A DNA stretch of 64,000 nt from the NCBI GenBank assembly GCA_004565275.1, contig SDOX01000192.1, forward strand, positions 1 to 64,000. Reading direction: 5' to 3'. Source of the stretch: Nannochloropsis salina CCMP1776 (taxonomy: Eukaryota > Sar > Eustigmatophyceae > Eustigmatales > Monodopsidaceae). A model generated the notes under the pieces. It had not been told where the DNA came from and ran no database searches. It saw only the letters and a list, made by a program, of their open reading frames with translations. The position numbers and the translations under genes are program-made. Positions 41,245 through 53,100 of the stretch are shown one piece after another. Numbering within the stretch: the stretch's first letter is position 1; each line of letters starts with the position of its first letter.

Positions 41245-43931
41245 ATGCCATCAACGCGGGCATCAGCGCTGTCCACAAGCGCGAGGTATGAAAGAGAGAG
41301 AGCTTGTCCTGGACGCGCCGGGCCGGGTTATGCTTACTCATCTTTTCCTTCGCTTGCTGTTTCTCAAATGCAGCAGTGGAAGCACTGTGCCATCTGTCAT
41401 CGAGGAGGAAAATGGCTCCAAACCTCTCGTTTCTGCGCAAGCTAAGGTCATTACCCAGAGACGAGCTTCCAAGAGACGGGCCTTGGAGACAAAGAAATCC
41501 CAGGATGATGGAGAGAAGGACCTACTGGATGTAGTACCGCTACCTGCAGTGCCTTCCCTTTTCCCCGTTCTGGACGCTCACGGAAACGATGAGGAGGAGG
41601 AAGATGAAGAGAGCACAGACGAAGAGGAGGAAGAGGAGGAGGAGGAAAGCGACGATGACATCACACTTGTCATGACGGGCCCTCCACGGTACAGAGCATT
41701 TGCCAACAAGTACATAAGACCAGGTTTAGAAGGGGCCACAGGCGTGGCAGATGCAGAGGGAGGAGGGGCGGGGGGTCAAGACAAGGCCCCCGGGGAGGCC
41801 AACGAGGGGGATGAGGACAAGGAGGAGGAAGCGGCCGAGGCCCGGTAGGTATTTGTGGAGGCCCTGCTCATTGTCGGCTTTACCAATTTTGTTGTAGGAG
41901 GCCTAATGTGGACCTGCGATGACGCTCTTTCTTTGACAGGCGGCGGGCTTTGGCCTGGGAGGGCTTTGGGGCAGACGAGGAGGAAGGAAAGGAAAGCGGG
42001 GTGGCGGGCGAGGAGGAAGCGGACATGTTCACGAACCCCTTGAAGCATCCAGGTACATGAGAGGCAATCGATGAATTCGGTGTTCATGTGTGTGTGTGCG
42101 TAATGAATTTTCGCTTCAGAGCCGGACCGTCTTGCTCGGGCACAGCAGCACTCGAAGCCACTGACATTCTTCTTCCTTCCCTTCCTCTACCACGTCCATC
42201 GCCCCACTGACACACCCCTTCCCTCCCTTCCTCTTCCACTCCCTTCTCTCCTCTCTCAGCCATCCGCACCTACACCCAGGACTTCAAGGACGAGGATTTC
42301 CCGCCCACGGACCAGCTGCGTCTCCGCTTTAAGCGCACAGCCTTTGACATCGACATCACCACCGTGGAGGAGAAGGGTTGGAACCGGACGGGGGCCTCCG
42401 CGGCTGACTACTTCAACTACGGCTTCGTGGAGGAGAGCTGGGCGGTGCGTTGGCTGTGGGGGTTGGGCAGATGGCGCCCTGGGTCTCGGAGCCTCTCTGT
42501 CCTCGTCGTCCGCCTCCTCTCTCCGTCTTAGAAACCCCTCCCCGACTTCCGTTCTTGTGCATGTCTCCCATGCCCTCTGCTCTCTGGCCCATGTTCCTCC
42601 CACCCCTCTCGCTCCGTCATTCTTCCTTTATGAATCTCTAGCCCCCTCCCCCCCCCCTCCTCCTCCCTTCCCAGTTGTACTCGGAGAAACAGATCCGTCT
42701 CCGCTGGCTCGCCCAAAAGAAGGACGCTCAGACAGCGCAAGAGGAAGAGAAGCTGTTGGCTTCCCTCCTGGAGGCGCAGGCAGCGGAGGGACGGAAGTAC
42801 GAGGAGGAAGAGGAAGCCGAGTGGGGGGGGAAGGAGGAGCCCCCGCCGGATGGACAGGTGGAGGCTGCAGGGGATTACCCCCCGCCTCCACCGTTTCCTC
42901 CCCCTCCCCGCGGCACGCCACCAGGGATGATGGAGCAAGAGATGGGAGAGGGTATGCCTCCTTATCCCGACGAACCGCCAGGTGAGCCTGGGATGGCGGG
43001 TTGGGGGGGGAGGGGGCGAGGAAGGGGGAGTGCGGAGGGTATCTTTATTTGGATGCCTCTCGATGTATGTTTTTGACGTGTATTGGTTGGTTCCTGTCGT
43101 CTCCAACGCGGCTCTCATGATCTCTCCGTCGCACAGGATACCCTCCGGCGTGGCAAAGGGATGGTCCCAACAGCCCCCCCCTCCATGCTCCCTTTCCTCC
43201 ATGGCAGCAGCCGCGCCATGACGGTCCACCGCCTCCCTTCCATGTAGGAGGGAGGGGAGGACGAGGCTACGGACGGGGCGGGAGGGGAGGGAGGGGTGGA
43301 GGACGTTTTTTCGAAGATGACTGGCAGGGGCGGGGACGCGGTGGGCGAGGGCCAGGGCGGGGCTTGCCTCCGCCGCACGCCTTTGGAGGCCCGCCGTTCC
43401 CTCCCCGAGGCTTTCCACCGGCGCAGCATTTCCATGAGGGAGGGAGAGAAGGAGGTTTGGATGGCTTCTTCCCGCCTCCGCGCGGCCCCCCCATTCCGAG
43501 GGGAGGACAGACGGGGAGGGGAGAGAGGAGAGGGAAGGGAGTCTTTCATGCGCGGACCGGGTGGCGGATCGGAGGAAGGGGAGCGGGAGAGGATGAATCG
43601 GAGAGAGAGGGATGGTAGGAACTATGGCAGCAGAGAGATAGGATTTGAGAGAGACAGACGAGGAGGAGGAGGAGGAGGAGGAGGAGGAGGGGGAGGAGGA
43701 GGAGGGGGAATGGAGGATGACCGGTCGATCTCTTCGCGCAGTAGTGGGGGAAATAGGGAGAAAGAAAGGGGAGATAGAGAAAGGAAACGTGGTAGGAGTC
43801 GAAGCCGTAGTCAGGACAGCCACGTGTCGGGTGCAGGTCGTGGGCGGGAGAGAAGAGGGGAGAGGGAGAGTGGGAGGGGGCGAGATGCTCGATGGGGGCG
43901 TGAGGACGACTGGAAACGAATGCGTCGATGA
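41245..43931 (+). CDS. FIP1: FIP1-like pre-mRNA polyadenylation factor subunit
   Basis: Six exons in phase: 41245-41285, 41374-41844, 41940-42052, 42260-42444, 42675-42981 and 43137-43931. The exon 4-5 junction restores the Fip1 motif: FDIDITTVEEKGWNRTGASA, DYFNYGFVEESW, ALYSEKQIRLR. Before it is a long acidic region; after it a helical stretch, then Pro/Gly/RGG-rich sequence and an RD/RS-rich tail (SRSRSQD). Fip1 links poly(A) polymerase to the cleavage and polyadenylation complex in the nucleus and binds U-rich RNA through its arginine-rich tail. The RGG part and the RD tail lie in different frames, so one frame change near 43510-43550, in a G/A-rich run, is implied; otherwise the protein would stop at 43618. 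Confidence 0.88.
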
Positions 43932-44752
43932 CATCCGAAGTTGAATTAATAAATTCTTGCCTAACTCTTACTTGGAGTGAACTGGCTTTATTTCCGAAAT
44001 GCTTTGTGCACAAATCTATCCACATTGTGCAGAACATCTGATTGCGACATGCACATGCCGGATTTTTTTGGGAGACCATTGTCGGCTTTAGTAACCACTC
44101 AAGCTTTGCTGTCAAAAGGATGCTGAATCTTCGAAACAAAATGCCTGATAGCATGTTCGTCGGGGGATCTTTTCGCGATGAAGGCCCGCAAAAACCGTTT
44201 TTTACACATGAAATTTTTGAATTCCTCGGCAGCCGTTGCGAAATTTGCGGTGGCCGCCTCGTTCCTGTTCTTAGGGCCGTGGTCGTGCGCACCTTTGACG
44301 TTTTTCTGTTCAGTTATGGATGGATCACTTGCTATATCATGTCAATTTATGATACATGTATGGTAAGGACAGTAGCGAACTTCTTTTTCACTATGTAGAT
44401 AAATACCTTTCTGTCCTTCCGACCCGTGTGGCGATGCTTGAACATAGAAGAGCGGCACATATGCGTAGTGACCGATCTCCAAACTAGCGGTGTCCAAAGT
44501 ATACTGCCTAACTCATTATACTTATGAGTAACGAGAAGGAACTTCATTGAACTTCTTCGTTGTACCCTCTGAGCCGTAGTACTCTTTTTGACCAAGCAAA
44601 AGCTTAAACACTCCCTCGATATTCGCCCGTGCTAACGCTTGATTCATAGGTGTCCAACTTTCATATATACACGTACACAAGGTCGAATATTAAAGTCTTA
44701 ATAGGTTGTGGTTATATGCACAAATACCTTGTGCGTCTCGGAGGGACAGACA
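43932..44752. other. Spacer, no supported gene
   Basis: About 820 bp. TTAATAAATTC at 43945 is a plausible polyadenylation signal for FIP1. The remainder is AT-rich and has no supported frame. Confidence 0.5.
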
Positions 44753-46078
44753 ATGATGGCAGACAATGATCAAGATCGACGCTCCATGGTAGCAGGTTTC
44801 GATTTTCCTGTCGCAGGAGACAAGAGAAAAGGACCAAGCCGACGGACTACCCCTAAAAGCTGTAATGAGAACAAAGAGCACGCCATAATTTGTGCGTCCC
44901 AGAGGATGTGTGAACAGGGAAATCATCCCGCAATGCCCCTCAAGCTCGGTTGCTTAGTTCAACCTCAGCGACATCAGCAGCTAGGAAGTCCCATTTCCGC
45001 ACATGCAGTCAACAGTACACGGAATAATGGCATACACAGGCCATACCACCCGACGCATCGCCGAGGAGGCGGTGGATTGGTGTTGCCGGAGTATTACGAG
45101 GGTGGCAGAAGGATGGAGGTAGAAGGCTTTGGCTCCTGCCCTGGGAGCCCCGCCCTCCCATCTTCGTCGCTAGGAGATCTAGCGAGCGAAGCACCAGTCT
45201 CTACCGTCGCAGCAGTAGGTTCGCTTCCTTCGTACCAGTCCAGATATCGACGTCCACAACCGCGCATTGGCCAAGGACGTTATCAGCCTCCAGCTTCGGC
45301 CCTTGCCCGCACAGCTTCTGGAGATTGGCGCTCAACCTACCCGGAAAGAGGAGAGGCGGAACCGCTCATCTCGCCTTTGACCTCCCCGACAGCATCGGAG
45401 GGTTCGAGTGACTCAGTTGACGACGGGGGGGATATCGTAGGGCGGGAGTCGGTTTCGTGGGAGCTGAGAGGGAAAGGCCCCCGCCTGCCGGACATGCAGC
45501 GTGTGCTCTCGGTCGACTCACAAAAAGTGCTCAGCGACCAGGAGCGACGTCACTCACGACAACAACGCAAACGCACGCGTGTCGGTGGGTGGAAACCGCT
45601 TGAGGAGCTAGCGACGGAGGACATGGACATGGACGGTGCACACGTCCAACCGCAGGGAAAGGATGGGCCCCATCTCTCGAGCTATTTGTTTGGGCAGGCA
45701 TTGACGACGAAGGAAATCATTACTCGACGGCAAGAACACCAGCACGTGGAAGAGCTGAAGCGGCAGAAGCGGCTGAGGGAGCACGAACATGAGCAGCTGG
45801 CTATCAGGACGGCGAGCCTCTTCTTGTCCGCCAAACCCGCGACATCTTCAATCTCATGCTGCATTCCTGATATGGATCGTAAGAAACAGGAACGACCGCA
45901 ATTGCAAGAACAGATTCAATGCGCGAGATCGTCTAGAAGCGGGGTCGAGACTTGGCAAGGGAACGAGGAACGGGTCGGGGAGGGAATCTCCCAGGGCACC
46001 CTTCCTTCTAGCCACAGTGGTATCGAGGCATTCAATTTAAGCAATACCAAGGATAAGATATTTCCAGCAGCAGGGTGA
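44753..46078 (+). CDS. Hypothetical disordered protein with a short charged helix
   Basis: A single frame of 441 residues from ATG 44753, the first ATG in frame. It is rich in Ser, Arg, Pro and Gly; a ~35-residue charged helix lies at ~330-365 (EIITRRQEHQHVEELKRQKR). Short repeated basic patches (RRHSRQQRKRTR) could be nuclear-localisation signals. No domain was recognised. Codon use and the length of the frame at this GC content support a real gene, but function is unknown. Confidence 0.55.
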   Translation: MMADNDQDRRSMVAGFDFPVAGDKRKGPSRRTTPKSCNENKEHAIICASQRMCEQGNHPAMPLKLGCLVQPQRHQQLGSPISAHAVNSTRNNGIHRPYHPTHRRGGGGLVLPEYYEGGRRMEVEGFGSCPGSPALPSSSLGDLASEAPVSTVAAVGSLPSYQSRYRRPQPRIGQGRYQPPASALARTASGDWRSTYPERGEAEPLISPLTSPTASEGSSDSVDDGGDIVGRESVSWELRGKGPRLPDMQRVLSVDSQKVLSDQERRHSRQQRKRTRVGGWKPLEELATEDMDMDGAHVQPQGKDGPHLSSYLFGQALTTKEIITRRQEHQHVEELKRQKRLREHEHEQLAIRTASLFLSAKPATSSISCCIPDMDRKKQERPQLQEQIQCARSSRSGVETWQGNEERVGEGISQGTLPSSHSGIEAFNLSNTKDKIFPAAG

Positions 46079-47164
46079 GGAATGGCCTTGATAGGAGTCA
46101 AAAGCGGTGGGAGGCGTATAGAATGATAGAAAAACATGCAATGGCTTTTGAAATGGTTTTTGTAAAGTGCAATGTAGACTTCTTTCCAACTCCAATTGAA
46201 TAAAGGCGTGGAGGAGAAAGACTCGAATTGAATGTGGTAATTATGTGGAGAAGAGAGAAAGACAGAGAATCATGCAGACACGTATCTTTCTTGAACGGCA
46301 CGAATAAGAGTGTGCGCTGGAGGAGGAGACAAGCTCGGGAGAAGAAAGATAAGTATATGGGCATATGAGCGTCTCAATCGAATGCTTCAATAGAGGGAAA
46401 GAGCTTCTTGGTAGTGAATTAATGTCCCGTGCAAGTGCACACAAGGGCTTTTAGGTGCAATTGGAAGTTAGATGTCAACATACCAGATGTCAATATATCA
46501 GGAGCATCAGGATCCTCTAAAACAAATAAGTAACGGTGCTGAAGCAGGATTACGCAGGAGGAAATAGAATGAGTGGTAAAAACGAATGATGAAGACTTTT
46601 TAAATGCGCGCGAGGTTCTTTCATGTTCATTTCTTGATACGAGCTGTGTGTATTGAAAACGTGATGGGCCCTACAGGGGGGAACCATGGGCCGATATGGC
46701 CGCGAACACCGAGGGCATAAAAGGTTCCGGAAACACGTGTCTAACACCCTTGCCGCACTTGTCATGAAGTTCTAAGCCTTATTTGGCGGGATGTAGATAT
46801 TCATGTCCGCCTTTCCTTCTTCTCGCAAAGCATCATCTTCTGGCCAACATCACCAAGCAACGGCGACACATGACGTATCTTAATGTTAACCCTGGCCACT
46901 CCGCGAAACTACTTTTCTGAGCTTTATCGAATTACTTCAGTATATCAGAGGTACTATGGTTCCCAATGATATTAATTTCAGTACCAAATCAATGAGATAC
47001 GACCTATTGTCGCATTAAAAACGAAGATGTAGGTACATAAGCACGCGGCGCCGTCACGGGACAGAAGGAAAGGATACGTACCGTTCGTTGTACTATGTCC
47101 TTAGTCTTCGTTCCTAAATCCCTTGCCATTATAAACTATCCACTCCCGCAGCTTCTAAGAGACG
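46079..47164. other. Spacer, no supported gene
   Basis: About 1.1 kb of mixed low-GC DNA with only short frames on either strand. It probably includes the 3' UTR of the preceding gene and the promoter of the next. Confidence 0.45.
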
Positions 47165-49412
47165 ATGATGCACCATCTTGTCTGCATGATGCTGCTTACA
47201 ACAATAGCTCTCATTCCTGGCAATGCTTTTTTTCTTTCCCATCGAATGAGGTACGGAGGGAGGGGAGGTTGGACGTGCAGATGCTTTAATGTTTACGTGG
47301 CAAACAAAACACATCGTAATCATCAATCACATACCATTTTCCTTAAACATATGACGTGAAGGAAAGTGAGCTGGAATTTGCACGTCGCCAAGACTGGGAT
47401 CAGTGGTACGGAAAAAATGACCCTGGAAGCATAAATTTATGCCAATCTTTTTATGTCCTCCTGTACCGTGTCCTAAATTTCTCTGTCTCAATCATCTCAT
47501 TTCTTCTCTTTCTCCCCTTTACTCATGTAGCCATGCCCTTGAAGGTCGACCCAAAGGTCGTGCCCGTTATTTACGAGGGACCAAAGGCAGAGGGCGGGGA
47601 GGTCAAAAGGGAGGTGGGCGCTATTTTGGAAGAATACATGCTGGCTTTGGTATGTTAACTGCAGGAAGGAATACAGCAATCGTGTAGGTGATACAATGTT
47701 TATCTTCTTTGACATAATTGTTCCCATCCTCCTCGAATAGGAGGTCGGGCCTTCGACCCTCCTCCCCGACGAGCGGGGACTTTACATCCGTCTCATCGGC
47801 AAGGACGTGGAGGAGGCCACCGTGGAATGGGGCTCCATCTTGTGCGGATATGGAGAAGGGAGCATGGAGGCATCGCCTGGTGAAGGAGACAAGAGTGTCC
47901 TCTTCTCCCTCCCCTCCGCCGAAGCCGCCGTGTTTTATAACAAGGAGGTGAGTGTTGAAGGAAGGGACCTGCAGGGAGGCTTGGCTTGTCGCGCTTGGGA
48001 GGACAAGGAGGGGTCTCAGGGGATATGCGAGGCAGTCCGCTTGCAGGAGAGGTCAGGGTTCGAGAAAGTGAGCTGCGGGCTGGCATGGGCCTTCTCGACG
48101 GCTAAGCGGTGCTTTTCCCTCCCCGTCATGTAGCTCGTGCCCATCTTCGAGGTGCTCGCGGACCTCCCGGACGGGACGGGCCTCCAAGGGTAGGTGAAAA
48201 GGAGGGGGATGGCGAGGAAGGGAGCATGGGCAGGGCTTGAGTGGAACGTCAGAGGTTCTTGTCGGCCCTCTCTGAATGGAAATGACTGGATGCATCGCCT
48301 GACACGCGGCGGTGTCCACTGTTGCCCGCCCCTCGAATCTCCCCTACCAGGCACAGCGTCACCGTGGGGGCGAGGGGGGGAATTGAGCTAGTACCTCTCA
48401 CGGATGAAAAGAGGTGCGCACGTTACAGGCCTTTGCCCTCGTCTTCTCCCCTCTCGTGTCTCTTCCTTCCCTTCCCCTCCTTCGAGTGTTTTCGCCTGTC
48501 TTTCACCCCACGCCCCGGCTTTACCCTCGGTCTTCTCACCTCTTAGACGACGCTTATGGCTTAATTTCGATCCTTGCTTCACACTTAAGTTTCTCTTTTG
48601 TCTTATATATTTAAGTCTTATATCCCAGGCGTGTGCTCACAGTGACTGCCTTGCTTTCTCCCTCTCATTTTTCACTTTTCCGCGTCCCACTCCCACTCGA
48701 TTTCCTCCTCCAAGCTATTTCGTGCCCAAAGCGGGCCTTCCTGCCAAAGCGGCCTTTATCGGGCTTTTCGCCAACGACCTCGCCATCGGAGGTCCATCGG
48801 CCCCTGCAACCAAGGAGGAATACGAAGAAGCCTCAGGTGCTCGCACAGGGGGAAGACTCGGAGGGAGAAAGGGAAAAAAGGGTAGAGCTACACTTGTTTC
48901 CTCCCTCTGTTTGTGATTTCTCTGTATTCTTCCTTCTTATCAGTAATATACGCGCAGTGTAAGTACTGAGGACGGGGACCCTGGTCGTCTTCCTGGCTCC
49001 TTTTCTTTCCTCCTTTCCTCTCGCAGATCAGAAGAATATCGCAGCCTTGGTTTGGCGCGTCGTCTATGATAAAGAAAAGGGAATGGTGGTTCCCTCCAGA
49101 CCTGTTGTAACGTTCGGGTGAGGGCCAAACCAGAGGCCAGAAAGGATTTCTAGTTGTGTCATGAGAGCAACTGTTACATCGTCGAGCGGAAACGACGATG
49201 CCTCTGTCTCTGTACAGCAGTTTTGTGTGATGTATGTTTGTTTTCCTTTCAAGGGCGAAGACCACTTCTCTTGCCAAATACCTTTCTTTTCATCTATTTT
49301 TCGGTACATTTGCAGGCGCTCGATTACCTTCAAAAACAAGGAGCCCATGGAGGTAGGGCTGAGGTACGGGTGGCGCTTTTGGGAGGGCATGGAGGAGAAA
49401 TACAAAAACTGA
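47165..49412 (+). CDS. Unrecognised six-exon gene, possibly plastid-targeted
   Basis: Six exons close in phase: 47533-47649, 47741-47947, 48134-48189, 48715-48836, 49027-49117 and 49316-49412, giving 229 residues from ATG 47533. The product is soluble, with stretches such as ERGLYIRLIGKDVEEATVEW, FVPKAGLPAKAAFIGLFAND and NIAALVWRVVYDKEKGM, and ends WRFWEGMEEKYKN. I do not recognise a family. A frame at 47165 (MMHHLVCMMLLTTIALIPGN|AFFLS) looks like a signal peptide with a heterokont A-F plastid motif and could be exon 1, joining through a weak donor (GAG|GTTGGA, phase 1) to the TAG|CC acceptor just before ATG 47533. If so the protein enters the complex plastid. Exon 1 is tentative; the other six are well supported. 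Confidence 0.6.
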
Positions 49413-50168
49413 ATCAATGACTAAGGGGAAAATCCAACAACTGATTCGATGACCAAGAAGTCGAAATGAAAGATCAGGATTGGTCTGGTACAACAGACGT
49501 GAAAGACTTAAAAAGTACAACTTTTCCAAAAGCTTCATGTATGTTCTAATTCGCTGCTTGTATGTATCGTATCCTGCTCGATGAAAATGACGTGCTTGAA
49601 AGTGTGTCATGTCATAGGATTAATATCTTGCTGCTTATTCCCCGGACCACTGAAAGTTGTCTTGCGGCGATTTGTTGCGCATCAATATTTTTTCACCACC
49701 AAGAATGCATTTCATCAAATATATATACATGTACATGATACGTGTCTGCATACATGTGAAAGATGGCACCAAGCGAAGCTATTGAACCCTCATACCAGTC
49801 CAGTCAGACACCTATAGATAGATGTTAAAGGGTCCAAAATCTTTCTGCCGTAACCGCTGTCTGGCGTCCGACGTGTGGGTCTCGGTGGGGTTTCGCCTAC
49901 CCGGATGTACGACAAGTACTGACAACAATCGCCTCGGCGTTCCTACTGCCCCCAAAATGGCCGCGAGCCACTTCACGGTGCGTTTTCCCCTTGCTTATGA
50001 TGTGCTCACCAAATGGAAAATATTCACATGGCTAGGCGAACAGCAGCGCACTGCAGCCTCCTTGCCTCATTTGCCTTGGTCCTCCTTCCGGGGGCGTTTA
50101 TGTCCAAGTACTGCCTAAAGGTCGGGCCATATTACGTGTTTTGGTCCCCTTTTTAGAGGAGCAGCGGC
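49413..50168. other. Spacer between head-to-tail genes
   Basis: About 750 bp. A plus-strand frame at 49822-50118 has no domain signal; it may be part of the 5' UTR of the nucleotidase or a chance frame. Confidence 0.4.
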
Positions 50169-53100
50169 ATGGATAGAGCCACGCAAGTTATATTGCGCTT
50201 TTTGCATATCAACGACGTTTATGAGCTGGAAAACCTGCCGCGTTTTGCCACGGCCGTCCGGGAGGTAAGTTTAGTCACTTTGACCTGATGTTAGGGATGT
50301 AGATGGAAGGGCAAGGAGGCCCGTATGAGCAGCTCCCGATCTCCTGATTGGCTCATAGTATGACCTAGGTTAAGGATGGCATCTGGATAGAAAATAGGAG
50401 TATCCAACGTGGGAAGAAGGAGGAAAAGAAAGGAGGTCTGCCTTTTTCACCGCCTTCTTTGTGCTAAGTGGCTGGCCATTTTCCCCTACTTCCATTTACT
50501 CCAGACGAAAGCCGCAGCGCGGATGGAGGAGGAAGCGTCGAAAGGGCGCCTTATAATCAAGGTCCTGGCGGTGGTGGCAGGGGATTTTCTCGCCCCGTCA
50601 TTGCTGAGTTGTTTGGATAACGGACGAGGTAGGTGTCCGGAGTGTTGGGCAGATTGGAGGGGCCCGGGGCTCTTGTCTTCGATGGTGTCAGAGGGACGGA
50701 GAGGGCGTACGGAGGGAGGAAAACACCCCCATGAAATTCACTCATTTTTTCCACCGCCTCTTCCTACACCTGGGTGCTCGACCCTTCCCGATTTGTAGGC
50801 ATGGTGGACGTCCTGAACGCGTGCGGCGTGGACTACGTGTGTCTAGGGAACCACGAGACCGACATCCCCCACCGGGACATGCTGGAGCGGATTGTGGAGA
50901 GCGATTTCGTCTGGGTGCGTGGGGAAGGCGGGGGAGGAGTAGAGACCGACGGGCAGGGAGGAGGAGGGTCCCGGGGAGGCAAGGAGAGGAGGAAAAGACG
51001 CAGGGAGAAGGGAAGAATTCTGGTCGCGGGCGAGGAGGGAAAGGAGAAGTCTTCCCTTTTTGCCGCTCCCTCAACATCCCTGGCTTCCTCTCTTTTACCC
51101 CAGATCAATTCCTCCATCCCCTCGTTGCCGCTACTCGACGTGCCCCTCGAGCCTCGGAAAATTCCCGAATACGCGCTGCTGGAAGTGGGGGGGATAGAGG
51201 TGGCGTTGCTGGGTAATGCGGAAGGGAAGGATGTTAGTGTAGGGCAGAGAAAGATTGAAGGGGAAAGAAGGTGTCCGGGCTCAGAAGAATTGAGAGGGGG
51301 AGTAGGACGGAGGGGGGAGGAGTCCCGGCCGCGGGATCCCCCAAGACGACTGCCAGCCGACCGTAAGACCAGCAGGATCTTGCTTGCCAAGCTTTCAGAG
51401 CCACGCCGCCCCCTTTATCGCTTCCTCTCCCTCCTTCCTGCCCTCCCCATCCCCCTCAGGCCTGCTCACTGAAGACCCCGGCCTCTACCGCCCCCGCTCG
51501 TTCGCGGACTCCCCCATCCTTCCCCTCCTCCCGACCGCGGCGAAATTGCGCGAAAAGCTGTACCGAACGGGCGGACGGGGGGGGGAGGGGGTGGACTGTG
51601 TGCTAGCCATGACGCACCAGGTGAAAGTGTGGGGGGCGAGGAGACAGGGCATGATGAGACGAGGGGAGAGCGTGCGGGCGAGAAGGACTCGAGCGGCAGT
51701 GAAGGCGGGCCGCGCCTCTCAGCCGTGAAATGGGCCGTATAGCTTGCGAGCTTCTTGAGTACATCGTCACCACTTTTGTCCCCCATGCCGTCATTCTCCT
51801 CGCCCCTCCTCGGCGGATCCACCCCGCACTCACCCAGGCCGGCCTCCCTCCCTCCCTCCCTCCCTCCCTCCCTCCCTCCCTCCCTCCCTCCCTCCCTCCC
51901 TCCAGTCCATCGCCGCGGACCGAGAGCTTGCGCAGATCCGCCTCTTCCCGCTCATTCTAGGCGGGCATGACCACGACCCCTTCCTTGAGACCTACGGCGA
52001 GGGAGGGAGGGAGGGCGGGAAGGAGGGCAGCCCTGGAGGCGGATGCAGCAGCCGGATCCCGTCTGCCGCGTCGCTGCAGGAGTGGGGGGGGGAAAGGGAG
52101 AGGGTGGAGGGAGAAAAGGAGGTGTCGGAGCGGTGCACGTTGGTCAAAGTAGGCATGGACGCGACGTGGATCGGGGTCGTGGATGTGGCCTTTGGCGCCG
52201 AGGAGAGCGGGGCGGAGGGCGGGGCGCAGGGCGGGAGGGAGGACGGGGGCGACGCGGGCAACGGGGAGAGGCGAAGGAGGAGGAGACCGGAGGTCAAGGT
52301 CCGTCGTGGCGGTATAGAGAGGGGTTAAGCGGGTGAGGGTCTTGTCTCCAATCCTCCTACGATGACTGTCTCACCCTCCCCCCCGACCTCCCCCCCGATC
52401 TTCTCCCCGAACTCCCCCCAGGCGTGCATCAAGGAGGCCGCCAGCTTTGCCGTGGACCCGGCTGTGCAGGAGAGGGTGGAGGTGCACTGGCGGGTGTTGG
52501 AGGTAGGGGAAGGGAGGGAGGGAGAAGGCAGGGGGCGAAGGAGGGCGGGAGGGAGGGGTGGAGGGTGGGTGTCAAGTCCAAGGGTCCCGGCCCCGGGCAA
52601 AGGGGGCCTCCTGAGGCTTGATCTGCCATGCTCAAGAAGGGGTTGACAGGGGCGAAGGGATGGTGGCGAGGCGACAGCGCACGGCATGCTCACAAATGTC
52701 TCCCGGCCACCGATCGTGTATTTGGACAGGAACTAGAACGCGCTGTTCTTTGCCCGCTCCCCACCCAGACTCCGCTCTCTTCCAAGGGGGTCAGGAAGGT
52801 AGGAAGAGGGAGAAGGTGGGAGGGACAGGCGGGTGGAAGAAAAGAAGGGAAGCAGGCAAAGACGCCTACGAACTCTCCCCACGTGGTCAAAAGGAAAGCA
52901 TGCCTGGCCTTCTTTTTATGTTTCACGGAAGGAGTATGCATGTTCCCATCTCTCGTATGCTCCCTTTGGTTTTCTGTTTCTCCGCGCACTCCTTGGCCCG
53001 GTCTCTCCGGCACAGATGCAAACCTCGGTGGGCACGATGCTCCTCACCGCGGCCCGCCAGGCGTTGCAGGTGGGAGGACGGGGAGGGGAAGGAGAAGGAG

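Noticed and set aside
51724-51970. Plus-strand frames reading through the CCCT microsatellite (repeated SLPP)
   Set aside because: Repeat translation inside an intron whose boundaries are fixed by phase.
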